Source: Streptosporangiaceae bacterium
Lineage (GTDB): Bacteria > Actinomycetota > Actinomycetes > Streptosporangiales > Streptosporangiaceae
Reading direction: 5' to 3'
Assembly (NCBI GenBank): GCA_030050125.1
Contig: JASIJN010000129.1
Coordinates: forward strand, 1-11,917
Length of the DNA stretch: 11,917 bases
Position 1 is the stretch's first letter, and each line of letters opens with the position of its first letter. Under the pieces are notes generated by a model. That model saw only the letters and a list, made by a program, of their open reading frames with translations. It was not told where the DNA came from and searched no databases. This document shows, in pieces, positions 1 to 6,661 of the stretch. The translations under genes and the position numbers were made by a program.

Positions 1-3000
1 CGGGCGGGCGCTGCGCGGCCGGCGGGTCGGTGGCCGCCACCGCCCGGTCGTAGGCGTCGCGGACCTTGGCCACCTCGCCCTGCGGGTCGTGGAACCAGTT
101 CGTGGACCAGAGCCGGTGGAAGTTCCAGCCGAGCCGCTGCAGGTGCTCGCCGCGCAGCCGGTCCCGGTCCCGGACGCTGCCGGACTGCCGGTACGAGGGT
201 CCGTCGGCCTCGATGGCCAGCACCATCCGGTCGGCGTCCTGCGGGTGGGCGGCGGCGAAGTCGACCCGGTATCCGCCCACCCCGTACTGCGGCACGACCG
301 TGATGCCGCAGGCCGCCAGCCGGTCGCGCACGTCGGCCTCGAACGGGTTCAGCTCGGCGCCGCCCGCAGGCCCGGCCGCCTCCCCGGCCCCCCTCACCGT
401 CCCGCCGGACCCGGCGTACTCCAGGTAGTCGGCCAGCAGCCTGGCACCGGCCTTGGTCACCCGGTCCGGATCCACGTCGCGGCTGGAGAACGAGCTCACC
501 AGGGTGAGCCGGCGCCGGGCCCGGGTGGCGGCCACGTTCAGCCGGCGCTCGCCGCCGTCACGCAGCAGCGGGCCCCACTGGTAGCGCATCCGGCCGTCGG
601 GGTGCTTGCCGTACCCGATCGACAGGATGATCGCGTCCCGCTCGTCGCCCTGCACCCGCTCCAAGTTCTTGACGAAGAACGGCTCGGGGGTGTCCTCGGC
701 GAAGAAGCCCTCCAGGTCCGGGTGGTCGGCCAGGGCGTAGCGCAGCGCCGCGTCGATCCGCTCGGCGTGCCTGATGCCCAGGGCGATCACGCCCAGCGAC
801 TCCCGGGGCCTGGCCCTGGCGTGCTCCAGGATCAGCTCGACGACCTGCTCCACCTCGGCCGTGACCGAGACCTCCTGCCCAGGCTCCGGGCCCTGGCTCA
901 CCACCACGTGCCGCAGGCAGTCGTCTCGGAACACCCCGGGGAACGTGGTCAGCGCGCCGCCGTAGATCCGGGCGTTGGAGAACGCCACCAGCCGCTCGTC
1001 CCGGCTGCGGTAGTGCCAGGCCAGCGGCCAGGTGGGCAGCAGCGGACGGAGCGCGTCCAGTACCGACTCGAAACCGGCGCCGAACGAGACCAGGCTCTCG
1101 TCGTCCTCGCCGGGCTCGTCGCCCTCCTCGCCGACCTGGCGGAAGAAGTTGGTCGGCGGCAGCTGGCGGTCGTCGCCGGCCACGACGATCTGGTGCCCGC
1201 GCATGATCGACGAGATCGCGTCGGCCGGGATGATCTGGCTGGCCTCGTCGAAGATCACCACATCGAACAGCCGCGCCGCCGGCAGCACCTGGCTGACCAT
1301 CAGCGGAGACATCGCCCAGCACGGCTTGAGCGCGAACAGCACGTCGCTGGTCTGGTCCAGCAGCCGCCGCAGCGGCAGGTGACCGCGGCGCAGCGCCGCC
1401 TGCTTGCGGATCACCCTGGCCTGCAGCGGGTGCCGGTCCAGGGCGTCGCGCAGGTGGTCGGCCCAGGCCCGCCGGACCCGCACTCGGTTGCCGGACAGGT
1501 GCTGTACGTCGCGGACCCGGAAGTCGTTGGCGATCTCGTCCAGCGCGGCGCCGCTGTGCGCGGCGTAGCGCGGATCCCGGACCCGGATCTGGTCCAGGAT
1601 GGCCGAGTACCAGGCATGGTCGAACGCGGCGGCGGCCAGGTCCGGGCCCGCCTGGCGCCGGGCCAGCTCGTCCAGCAGCGGGCCAAGCCCGGCGTCGTCG
1701 AACGCGGCGCCGAGCTGGTAGAGACGGGGGAGCTTCCACGCGGTGTCCTGGTCCGCGCTGAGCGCGGCGAGCTGCCGCTCGGGCTGATCCGGCACCGTGA
1801 CGTAGGCCCGCAGCGCGGCTAGCTGCCGCTCACAGTCCTGCTGCAGCTTGTGCAGGTCCTCCAGGCCGGAGGGGAGCCGGGGAAGCCCGTCGTCGGCCCG
1901 CAGCTCCTGCCATGTCGCCAGCTGGGCCGCGGCCTGGCCGAGCGCGGTCGCGAGCTCCTCGCGGGAGAGCTCGCCCGCGATCACCAGGAAGCGAGCTTGC
2001 TTGCGCAAGGCCCGGCGCTCGCGCAGCCCGAAGCCGCCGCCGTCCCCGGCGGCCGCGGCCAGCCGACCGGGATCGCGGGAGTAGACGCCGGGGTCGAGCG
2101 TGCCCAGGGTCCGGGCGATCGCCCCGAACAGCCGCATCAGGGCCCGGCCCTCCGCGTAGCCCCCGGGCGGCCGCAGGCCGGTCTCCTCGCTGGCCCGGGC
2201 CAGGCGGTGGGCCATCATCGGCAGGCCGCGCGAACTCAGCCGCGAGGCCAGGTCACACGCCTGCCGGGCCTGCCCGGACGTGCCCAGCGCGGCGCCGAAC
2301 CAGGGCGTACTGTCCGGCCGGAAGCCGAAGCCGCCGAGGTGCGCGAACTCGCGCAGCTCGTCGCGGATCTGGTCCGCTCTCCCCCGGTCGATCCGCTCCG
2401 GCGCCCCGACCCGCACCGGCGTGCGGGCCTGGTCGGGTATGCCGAGCAGCGCGGACTGGACCGCGAACGGGGTCAATCCCCACGGCGGATGGGATTCGTG
2501 CAGCGCGGCGACGTGCTGACTGAGCCGCTGCTGCCGGTCGGCCAGCCGTCGCTGCAGGTCGCCGACGTCGGGATGCTCGGTCCGCTGCGCCTCGTCCAGC
2601 GCTTCGCCCAGGTCGCGGGCGATGCGCAGCCGGTCTCTGGTGCCGTCGTGGATGTCCAGCACCATGTCGCCCAGGTCGGCGCCCTTCAGCCGGGACAGCA
2701 CCGCGTCGATCGCGGCGCGCTTCTCCGCCACGAACATGACCTTCCGGCCCCGCGCCACCAGCGCGGCGATCAGGTTGGCGATGGTCTGGCTCTTGCCGGT
2801 GCCCGGCGGGCCGTGGATGACCAGGCTGCGCCCGGACAGGACCGCGCCAATCGCGGTGCGCTGCGAGGAGTCGGCGTCCAGCACCGAGTAGTCCTCCTCG
2901 GGCGAGTCGAGCGCCGGGCCGGCCTCGCCGGTGCCGGCGTCGGCGGACAGCAGCTCCTGGGCTTGCGGGTCGCCGGCGATGGCGGCCACCACATCGCTGT

Positions 3001-3664
3001 CGGCCAGCAGCTCGCCCGCGGCCTGCAGGTCCCTGACCATAGGCAGTTTGGCGTAGGTGAACGTGCCGATCACCTGGCGGCCGGTGATCTCGAAACCCGG
3101 GATCTCGGCGGCCGCCGCCGCGGCTCCCAGGAGGTGGGGGATCTTCTCGACCGGCTCGTCGGCCAGGGTCTCGGTGGCCGCGCCGAACTGGCTGGCCAGC
3201 TTGTGCAGCAGCACCGGATTGACCTCGGCCTCGTCGTCCAGGATCAGCTCGAAGTCGTCGTGCCGGGCCCGGGTCGGGGCGATGGTCAGGCCGCGCAGCA
3301 GCACCGGCGCGGCGGGCTCCAGGAACAGCTCGTCCCAGCGGGCCAGCCCGATGGCCAGGTACCCCGCCCGGATGCCGCGCTCTTCCAGCAGTTCACGCGC
3401 CTTGCGGTGGATGGTCTGCACCCGCCGGATCGCCTCGGCTCGCTCGTCGGCGTCGTGGAACAGCCGGGTGAGCCGGACCGACCCCGCGGACAGGAACCGG
3501 TCCAGCGCGGCGGGGTCCGCGGTCGCCAGGTCCAGCGTCCCGGCCCGCCGGTCCTTGTAGTACAGCAGCGTGTTCCGGCCGCCCAGATCGGTCAGCGCCG
3601 CTATCCACCGTGCCTGAGCTGCCTCGATGAGCTCGGCCCGGCGCCCGCTAGCCAGCTCGGCCAT
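1..3664 (-). CDS. DUF4011-type SF1 helicase with C-terminal Vsr-like nuclease domain (Hhe-like), 3' end cut by window edge
   Basis: Reading from ATG 3664 leftwards gives at least 1,221 residues without a stop; the C-terminus lies outside the window. The N-terminus (about 10-250) has the DUF4011 signature W20...RNTLLYY (30-36). The SF1 helicase core follows: Walker A GPPGTGKS (285-292), a long helical insert (about 400-780), Walker B DEAS (806-809), GDDRQLPP (830-837), WHYRS (883-887), VQGDERD (about 1004-1010) and LNVAATRAR (1042-1050). The end resembles MTES_1575/Vsr-like endonucleases: FEADVRDR, YRVDF with Asp1135, IEADG with Glu1152 and Asp1154, then a GW..HRLWSTNW segment. All ATPase and nuclease key residues look present, so the protein should be able to translocate on and cut nucleic acid; that is inference from family. 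The architecture resembles Hhe anti-phage proteins (recalled, not searched). It lies 55 nt behind the DUF4407 gene and probably shares its transcript. An ordinary repair helicase is the alternative. Confidence 0.93.
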   Translation of the reverse strand, partial: MAELASGRRAELIEAAQARWIAALTDLGGRNTLLYYKDRRAGTLDLATADPAALDRFLSAGSVRLTRLFHDADERAEAIRRVQTIHRKARELLEERGIRAGYLAIGLARWDELFLEPAAPVLLRGLTIAPTRARHDDFELILDDEAEVNPVLLHKLASQFGAATETLADEPVEKIPHLLGAAAAAAEIPGFEITGRQVIGTFTYAKLPMVRDLQAAGELLADSDVVAAIAGDPQAQELLSADAGTGEAGPALDSPEEDYSVLDADSSQRTAIGAVLSGRSLVIHGPPGTGKSQTIANLIAALVARGRKVMFVAEKRAAIDAVLSRLKGADLGDMVLDIHDGTRDRLRIARDLGEALDEAQRTEHPDVGDLQRRLADRQQRLSQHVAALHESHPPWGLTPFAVQSALLGIPDQARTPVRVGAPERIDRGRADQIRDELREFAHLGGFGFRPDSTPWFGAALGTSGQARQACDLASRLSSRGLPMMAHRLARASEETGLRPPGGYAEGRALMRLFGAIARTLGTLDPGVYSRDPGRLAAAAGDGGGFGLRERRALRKQARFLVIAGELSREELATALGQAAAQLATWQELRADDGLPRLPSGLEDLHKLQQDCERQLAALRAYVTVPDQPERQLAALSADQDTAWKLPRLYQLGAAFDDAGLGPLLDELARRQAGPDLAAAAFDHAWYSAILDQIRVRDPRYAAHSGAALDEIANDFRVRDVQHLSGNRVRVRRAWADHLRDALDRHPLQARVIRKQAALRRGHLPLRRLLDQTSDVLFALKPCWAMSPLMVSQVLPAARLFDVVIFDEASQIIPADAISSIMRGHQIVVAGDDRQLPPTNFFRQVGEEGDEPGEDDESLVSFGAGFESVLDALRPLLPTWPLAWHYRSRDERLVAFSNARIYGGALTTFPGVFRDDCLRHVVVSQGPEPGQEVSVTAEVEQVVELILEHARARPRESLGVIALGIRHAERIDAALRYALADHPDLEGFFAEDTPEPFFVKNLERVQGDERDAIILSIGYGKHPDGRMRYQWGPLLRDGGERRLNVAATRARRRLTLVSSFSSRDVDPDRVTKAGARLLADYLEYAGSGGTVRGAGEAAGPAGGAELNPFEADVRDRLAACGITVVPQYGVGGYRVDFAAAHPQDADRMVLAIEADGPSYRQSGSVRDRDRLRGEHLQRLGWNFHRLWSTNWFHDPQGEVAKVRDAYDRAVAATDPPAAQRPP

Positions 3665-3670
3665 GTGCAG

Positions 3671-3675
3671 CCTCC
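3671..3675 (-). promoter_or_regulatory. Ribosome binding site of the helicase-nuclease gene
   Basis: On the minus strand GGAGG lies 6 nt before ATG 3664, an ideal Shine-Dalgarno spacing. This fixes the start of the helicase. It contrasts with the DUF4407 and SDR genes upstream, which have no such site. Confidence 0.8.
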
Positions 3676-3719
3676 GTAAGCGACAAGGTCGCCGCAGCAG
3701 CTACCCGGTCCCGGGCCGT

Positions 3720-5075
3720 TCATGCGCGTTCTGGGCGGCTGGGCTCCGCCGGCCCGCCCATGCCCGCGGCTGGCCACGCGATCACGTCAGCGGGGCTGTA
3801 CAGCTCGGTCAGCTGTTCCTTCCTCCGGTCCGCGCTCAGCTTGATGCCGAGCTGGGCGACGCTGGCATCGGCGGACAGCTGGCGGAGCCCGGTCTCGGCG
3901 TCCGCGTGGTCGCGCTCTCGCTGCAGCCGCTCCCGTCCGGCGTTCGCGAGCTTCAGGGTGCGGGCGTGCTCGTGGTCCAGTTCCGTCGCCACGTAGCCCT
4001 CGTTGCGGACGAGCGTGTCGTGCCCGGTCGTCTTCCCGGTGAGCTTGGTCAGCAGCGGCGCCAGGTCAATGCCAAAGATCAGCAGGGTCAGCAGGACGCG
4101 CCAGAACGCCACGGTGCCGTGCCTGACCGTGAGCTGCCAGAATGCCTCCTCCCGGGTCAGCAGCGCGTTGGCCTGGCCGATGGTCTGGCGGCTGCTGGTG
4201 ATGCCGGCCTGCTGTTCGGCATTGAGCCGGCTGATCTGCGGGGTATTCGCGCCGGTGATGGCCTCGAGGTTGTGCTGCGCGGTGGTCAGCGCGCTCAGGG
4301 ATTCGCTCAGGCTTTTTTCAGCGGCCGCGAAGCCGGGTCCGCGCCCGGCCGTGACTCCGCTGCACCCGAATTCCTGGCAGTTGGCCTCTTTCTGGGCATT
4401 GAGGTAAGCGGCCTGCCGCTGATTGACATTCCGTTGCGCCGCGTTTATCTGGCCTTGGAGAATATCTATCTGCGATTGATAGAGCCTGGTGACCTGGGCG
4501 CTGGCCTGGAGCGAATCGGCGAGGTGATCGGACCCGATCTGCGCGGCGATATCCGAGGCGAAGAACTGGAGCAGCACCATCTCCGACATCAGGAGGGCCG
4601 CCGCCGCGGCCACGATCAGCCGGACCACGATGATCGGGGTGAACCGGCGCGGCGGCCGAGGGCTGCCCGCGGCATCGAACCTGGCCGGGGCCACGTAGCC
4701 GATGATCGACCGGTCGATGAGGAACACGGCCACGGCGAAGAAGACGCCGAACCCGAGTACCTGGTCGAACGGCCGCTTGAAGCCCGCCGAAGCGAACAGG
4801 CAGGCCGCGTAGAATGCCTGGGCCGCCGTGACCAGCATGAGCAGGCCAATGGTGATGTACCGCTGGCGTTCCGAGTAGGACCCGATCCTGGTGCGATCGG
4901 CCGAGGTCAGGAATAGTATGAAATTGCCGGTCCTGGTGAGCTTCCTGCCGGGCCCGCCATCCCGAATAGGCTCCTCGGCCGACTCGCCGTACTCAGGCAC
5001 CGTGCCATCGAGGGCCCGGGCATAATACGGAGTGGTATCAGGCACGAGGCTGGTTGTACCCAGCGGGCCAGCCAT
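3720..5075 (-). CDS. DUF4407 domain membrane protein with coiled-coil insert
   Basis: 451 aa, with the layout of the DUF4407 family, whose function is unknown. A polar N-terminus (1-50) is followed by NFILFLTSADR, TM1 (about 74-95), TM2 (about 106-121) ending in the conserved DRSIIGYV, TM3 (about 147-170), a long Gln/Ala-rich helical region likely to form coiled coil (about 185-310) with a Cys233/Cys238 pair, TM4 (about 322-342) and a charged helical tail (355-425). It should sit in the cytoplasmic membrane with TM3-TM4 enclosing the coiled coil on one side. It is the middle gene of a same-strand trio: 30 nt after the SDR stop and 55 nt before the helicase-nuclease start. There is no Shine-Dalgarno sequence before ATG 5075; a TAATCT box 7 nt upstream suggests leaderless initiation. 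Family assignment is firm; a role as membrane partner of the helicase is inference only. Confidence 0.88.
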   Translation of the reverse strand: MAGPLGTTSLVPDTTPYYARALDGTVPEYGESAEEPIRDGGPGRKLTRTGNFILFLTSADRTRIGSYSERQRYITIGLLMLVTAAQAFYAACLFASAGFKRPFDQVLGFGVFFAVAVFLIDRSIIGYVAPARFDAAGSPRPPRRFTPIIVVRLIVAAAAALLMSEMVLLQFFASDIAAQIGSDHLADSLQASAQVTRLYQSQIDILQGQINAAQRNVNQRQAAYLNAQKEANCQEFGCSGVTAGRGPGFAAAEKSLSESLSALTTAQHNLEAITGANTPQISRLNAEQQAGITSSRQTIGQANALLTREEAFWQLTVRHGTVAFWRVLLTLLIFGIDLAPLLTKLTGKTTGHDTLVRNEGYVATELDHEHARTLKLANAGRERLQRERDHADAETGLRQLSADASVAQLGIKLSADRRKEQLTELYSPADVIAWPAAGMGGPAEPSRPERA

Positions 5076-5082
5076 TGATTCG

Positions 5083-5088
5083 AGATTA
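5083..5088 (-). promoter_or_regulatory. Possible leaderless -10 box of the DUF4407 gene
   Basis: On the minus strand TAATCT ends 7 nt before ATG 5075, about the distance that puts the transcript start on the start codon. No convincing -35 is seen. The box is the end of one unit of a 19-bp tandem repeat. If it works, the DUF4407 and helicase genes can be transcribed without the SDR. Confidence 0.4.
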
Positions 5089-5120
5089 AGGAACGGAGAT
5101 AAGATTCAGGAACGCAGATA
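5083..5120. repeat. 19-bp tandem repeat, two copies, at the SDR/DUF4407 junction
   Basis: The units 5083-5101 and 5102-5120 abut with no spacer and match at 17 of 19 positions (differences at unit positions 6 and 14). The right unit contains the SDR stop codon (5106-5108). The left unit lies in the 30-nt gap and holds the TAATCT box of the DUF4407 gene. The tract is clearly A+T-richer than its surroundings. A duplicated operator or promoter element, or a simple slippage duplication, would both explain it. Confidence 0.85.
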
Positions 5121-5852
5121 AGAGGCGCCGTTGAGGTCGAGAATGGCACCGCTGGCCCATTCGGCCGCGGGCGAGGCCAGGTAGAGGACAGCGGCGGCGA
5201 TCTCTGCGGCCGTCGCGACCCGGCCGAACGGGCTCTGCGCCCGGATCTCGTCGCCGGTGCTGCCGTCCAGGTGCCCGGCGGCCATGTCGGTGTCGACGAA
5301 GCCCGGCGCCACGGTGGCGACGGCGATCCCGTGCGGGGCCAAGGCCAGCGCCAGCGACTGGCCGAAGGCGTTCAGGCCGGCCTTGCTGGCCCCGTAGGCC
5401 GGCTGGCCGGGCTCGCCGCGGAACGCGCCGCGGGAGGACACGTTGACGATGCGCCCGCCCGCGCTCATGTGCCGCACAGCGCACCATGTCACGTTGGCCG
5501 CGCCGATCAGGTTGACGCCGAGCGTCTGCTGCCAGGCCTCCTGCCACTGCTCGTACGAGGTCTCGGTGATCGGGTGCGATGTGAACACGCCGGCGTTGTT
5601 GACCAGGACATCCAGGCCGCCCAGCGCTTCGCCGGCCGCGTCCACCATGCGGCGCACCGCCTCGGGATCGGCCAGGTCGGCCTGGACCAGCGCGTGCCCG
5701 GCACCGGGCAGCGCGGCCAGCACCTGGCCGGCCAGTCCGGCCGAGTCGCGGTAATGCACGGCGACCCGGTCACCGGCGCCGGCGAAGGCCTCGGCGATCG
5801 CGCGGCCGATGCCTCGCGACGCCCCGGTCACCAAGATCGCTCGGTTGGCCAC
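5106..5852 (-). CDS. Short-chain dehydrogenase/reductase, FabG-like
   Basis: 248 aa, normal length for a classical SDR: a soluble NAD(P)-dependent oxidoreductase. Visible motifs are the cofactor loop TGASRGIG (9-16), D59 after beta-3 (ADL), NNAG (85-88), active-site Asn114, Ser140, Tyr153 and Lys157 (YGASK) and PGFVDTDM (183-190). Arg35 after beta-2 favours NADP(H). The C-terminal DLNGASYL resembles the FabG end. The substrate cannot be told from sequence; 3-oxoacyl-ACP reductase is possible but a generic ketoreductase is as likely, since no other fatty-acid genes are near. The start is GTG 5852; a TAGGGT box exactly 6 nt upstream suggests a leaderless mRNA. It is the first of three same-strand genes (30 nt before the DUF4407 gene), but it has no obvious functional link to the other two. 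Confidence 0.92.
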   Translation of the reverse strand: MANRAILVTGASRGIGRAIAEAFAGAGDRVAVHYRDSAGLAGQVLAALPGAGHALVQADLADPEAVRRMVDAAGEALGGLDVLVNNAGVFTSHPITETSYEQWQEAWQQTLGVNLIGAANVTWCAVRHMSAGGRIVNVSSRGAFRGEPGQPAYGASKAGLNAFGQSLALALAPHGIAVATVAPGFVDTDMAAGHLDGSTGDEIRAQSPFGRVATAAEIAAAVLYLASPAAEWASGAILDLNGASYLRS

Positions 5853-5858
5853 GCCATG

Positions 5859-5864
5859 ACCCTA
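5859..5864 (-). promoter_or_regulatory. Leaderless -10 box of the SDR gene
   Basis: On the minus strand TAGGGT is followed by 6 nt and then GTG 5852, the geometry of actinobacterial leaderless promoters. AGGG in the same stretch could alternatively act as a Shine-Dalgarno sequence, about 8 nt from the start. No clear -35 is seen. Confidence 0.45.
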
Positions 5865-5894
5865 ACGTGACGACTCGGGAAATAACGCGCCGGC

Positions 5895-5958
5895 GGGGGG
5901 TTCAGGCTGGCGGGGCGAGGGTGGGCTGGGCCCGGGGTCTACGGGGGCCGGGCAGGGG
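5895..5958 (+). other. G-run cluster, G-quadruplex-capable (C-rich on the coding strand of the SDR leader side)
   Basis: Nine runs of three or more G lie in 64 nt: 5895-5900, 5912-5915, 5919-5921, 5923-5925, 5928-5930, 5934-5937, 5943-5947, 5950-5952 and 5955-5958. Several loops are only 1-4 nt. The minus-strand transcript is correspondingly C-rich here, as expected of Rho-loading sites. No convincing gene covers it. Confidence 0.6.
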
Positions 5959-5978
5959 TGCTCGCCCGGAGCCTGGGT

Positions 5979-6041
5979 GGCAGCCGGCCGCCGGTCCGCC
6001 AGTGCGGGGGATACTGGTGCGGACCGGCGCGGCCGGCTGCC
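5979..6041 (-). terminator. Long bulged hairpin after the 62-aa gene, possible terminator
   Basis: The outer arms 5979-5989 and 6031-6041 pair over 11 bp, the middle arms 5990-5998 and 6020-6028 over 9 bp, and the inner arms 5999-6003 and 6013-6017 over 5 bp. The loop is 9 nt (6004-6012), with 2-nt bulges at 6018-6019 and 6029-6030. It starts 43 nt past the stop of the 62-aa gene, in its direction of transcription. There is no U-tract, but actinomycete terminators often lack one, and a C-rich stretch follows. An attenuator in the SDR leader or a mobile-palindrome remnant are alternatives. Confidence 0.55.
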
Positions 6042-6084
6042 TGCTCGTGGCGGCCGGTGACGAAGCCGCTGGCGGATCCCTGGC

Positions 6085-6273
6085 TCAGCGAGCCTCGACG
6101 TGTTTGACGTAGCGGATGATCTGGTCGCGCAGGACGACCAGGTCGGCTCCGTGAACCATCACCGGCGGGACCGCGCCGCGGATCCGCGCGTGCCACGTCC
6201 GGTCGATGCCCTGCCAGGCCTCCCAGCCTGGGAATTCGCCCGCGATCTGGGCGGCGTCATCGTCAGAATTCAT
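6085..6273 (-). CDS. Small hypothetical protein (62 aa), divergent to a GntR regulator
   Basis: The product begins MNSDDDAAQIAGEFPGW and continues with W.ARIRG..PPVMVHG and a basic amphipathic helix. It is soluble, with no signal peptide or membrane segment. I recall similar small proteins with the QIA.EFPGW...W.AR pattern beside GntR-type regulators in actinomycetes, but I know no function for them. ATG 6273 was preferred over the in-frame ATG 6291 (68 aa) because TATACT lies exactly 6 nt before 6273, a textbook leaderless arrangement, whereas 6291 lies upstream of that box and has no ribosome site. It is divergent from the GntR gene across 82 nt that hold an inverted repeat, so joint control by that regulator is likely. 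Confidence 0.75.
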   Translation of the reverse strand: MNSDDDAAQIAGEFPGWEAWQGIDRTWHARIRGAVPPVMVHGADLVVLRDQIIRYVKHVEAR

Positions 6274-6279
6274 GCGGCC

Positions 6280-6285
6280 AGTATA
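6280..6285 (-). promoter_or_regulatory. -10 box (TATACT) of the 62-aa gene, leaderless
   Basis: On the minus strand TATACT is followed by 6 nt and ATG 6273. The box is flanked on both sides by GGCC (6276-6279 and 6286-6289), a small dyad that a regulator could read. No good -35 is visible; TTGCTT (6305-6310) would give a 19-bp spacer. Confidence 0.7.
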
Positions 6286-6293
6286 GGCCATGG

Positions 6294-6317
6294 CAAGGCA
6301 TGGTAAGCAATGCCTTG
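6294..6317. promoter_or_regulatory. Inverted repeat 8-8-8, candidate GntR operator
   Basis: CAAGGCAT (6294-6301) and ATGCCTTG (6310-6317) are perfect inverted copies separated by 8 nt. The dyad lies between the two divergent -10 boxes and covers the likely -35 region of the 62-aa gene. The adjacent gene encodes a GntR-type wHTH protein, which binds as a dimer to such dyads, so autoregulation and control of the divergent gene are the simplest reading. Confidence 0.6.
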
Positions 6318-6343
6318 TCTGGTTTCCGCATGTCGCAGCCGGT

Positions 6344-6349
6344 TAGGTT
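6344..6349 (+). promoter_or_regulatory. -10 box (TAGGTT) of the GntR gene, leaderless
   Basis: TAGGTT is followed by 6 nt and GTG 6356, the same geometry as the divergent gene. No Shine-Dalgarno sequence precedes the start. No good -35 at 16-18 bp is seen. Confidence 0.55.
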
Positions 6350-6355
6350 ACCGGC

Positions 6356-6649
6356 GTGAAGATCGACGAGACCTCGCCGGAGCACCCGTACCTGCAGCTG
6401 GCCGGGCTGCTGCGGGCCGATATCCAGTCTGGCAAGATCACGAATCAGCTGCCGTCGATCAGCGACCTCACCGAGGAGACCGGGCTGGCGGTCGGCACCG
6501 TCCGCCGCGCGATCGGCATCCTGGTCAAGGAGGGCTTGGTCGAGACCGTTCCTGGCCGGGGCACCTTCGTGATCGAGCAGCGGCCGCCGCGATCGGGCCC
6601 CGGCGGCCAGCAGGTCCCGATACGCCCGCACGGCCACGTCTCACACTGA
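6356..6649 (+). CDS. GntR-family transcriptional regulator, DNA-binding domain only
   Basis: 97 aa. A GntR winged helix fills residues 11-75: PYLQLAGLLRADIQSG, LPSISDLTEETGLAVGTVRRAI (helix-turn-helix, about 33-53), LVKEGLVETVPGRGTFV (wing). The remaining about 22 residues are Pro/Gly-rich, so there is no FadR, HutC or MocR effector domain and ligand sensing is not apparent. The start is GTG 6356 behind a leaderless -10 box. It is divergent to the 62-aa gene and is followed after 12 nt by the LldD-type dehydrogenase in the same reading frame, so the two are probably cotranscribed. It likely represses its own divergent promoter region. Confidence 0.9.
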   Translation: MKIDETSPEHPYLQLAGLLRADIQSGKITNQLPSISDLTEETGLAVGTVRRAIGILVKEGLVETVPGRGTFVIEQRPPRSGPGGQQVPIRPHGHVSH

Positions 6650-6661
6650 CCCGGGGGCGCC

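Noticed and set aside
558..1739. Minus-strand frame of 393 codons inside the helicase region
   Set aside because: Out of frame with the helicase, Arg/Pro/Ala-rich and lacking motifs; a high-G+C artefact.
89..3679. Two long plus-strand open frames (577 and 609 codons, 89-1822 and 1850-3679) opposite the helicase
   Set aside because: They are codon-aligned antisense shadows of the helicase gene. Their products are Gly/Gln/Arg/Val-rich with no motif, whereas the minus strand shows ordered SF1 and nuclease motifs.
3627..4916. Plus-strand frame of 429 codons opposite the DUF4407 gene
   Set aside because: The opposite strand has clear TM segments and DUF4407 motifs; this frame has none and begins inside the helicase gene.
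5867..6112. Plus-strand frame of 81 codons across the G-rich tract and hairpin
   Set aside because: The product is Gly/Arg/Pro low-complexity, dictated by G-runs, with no ribosome site.
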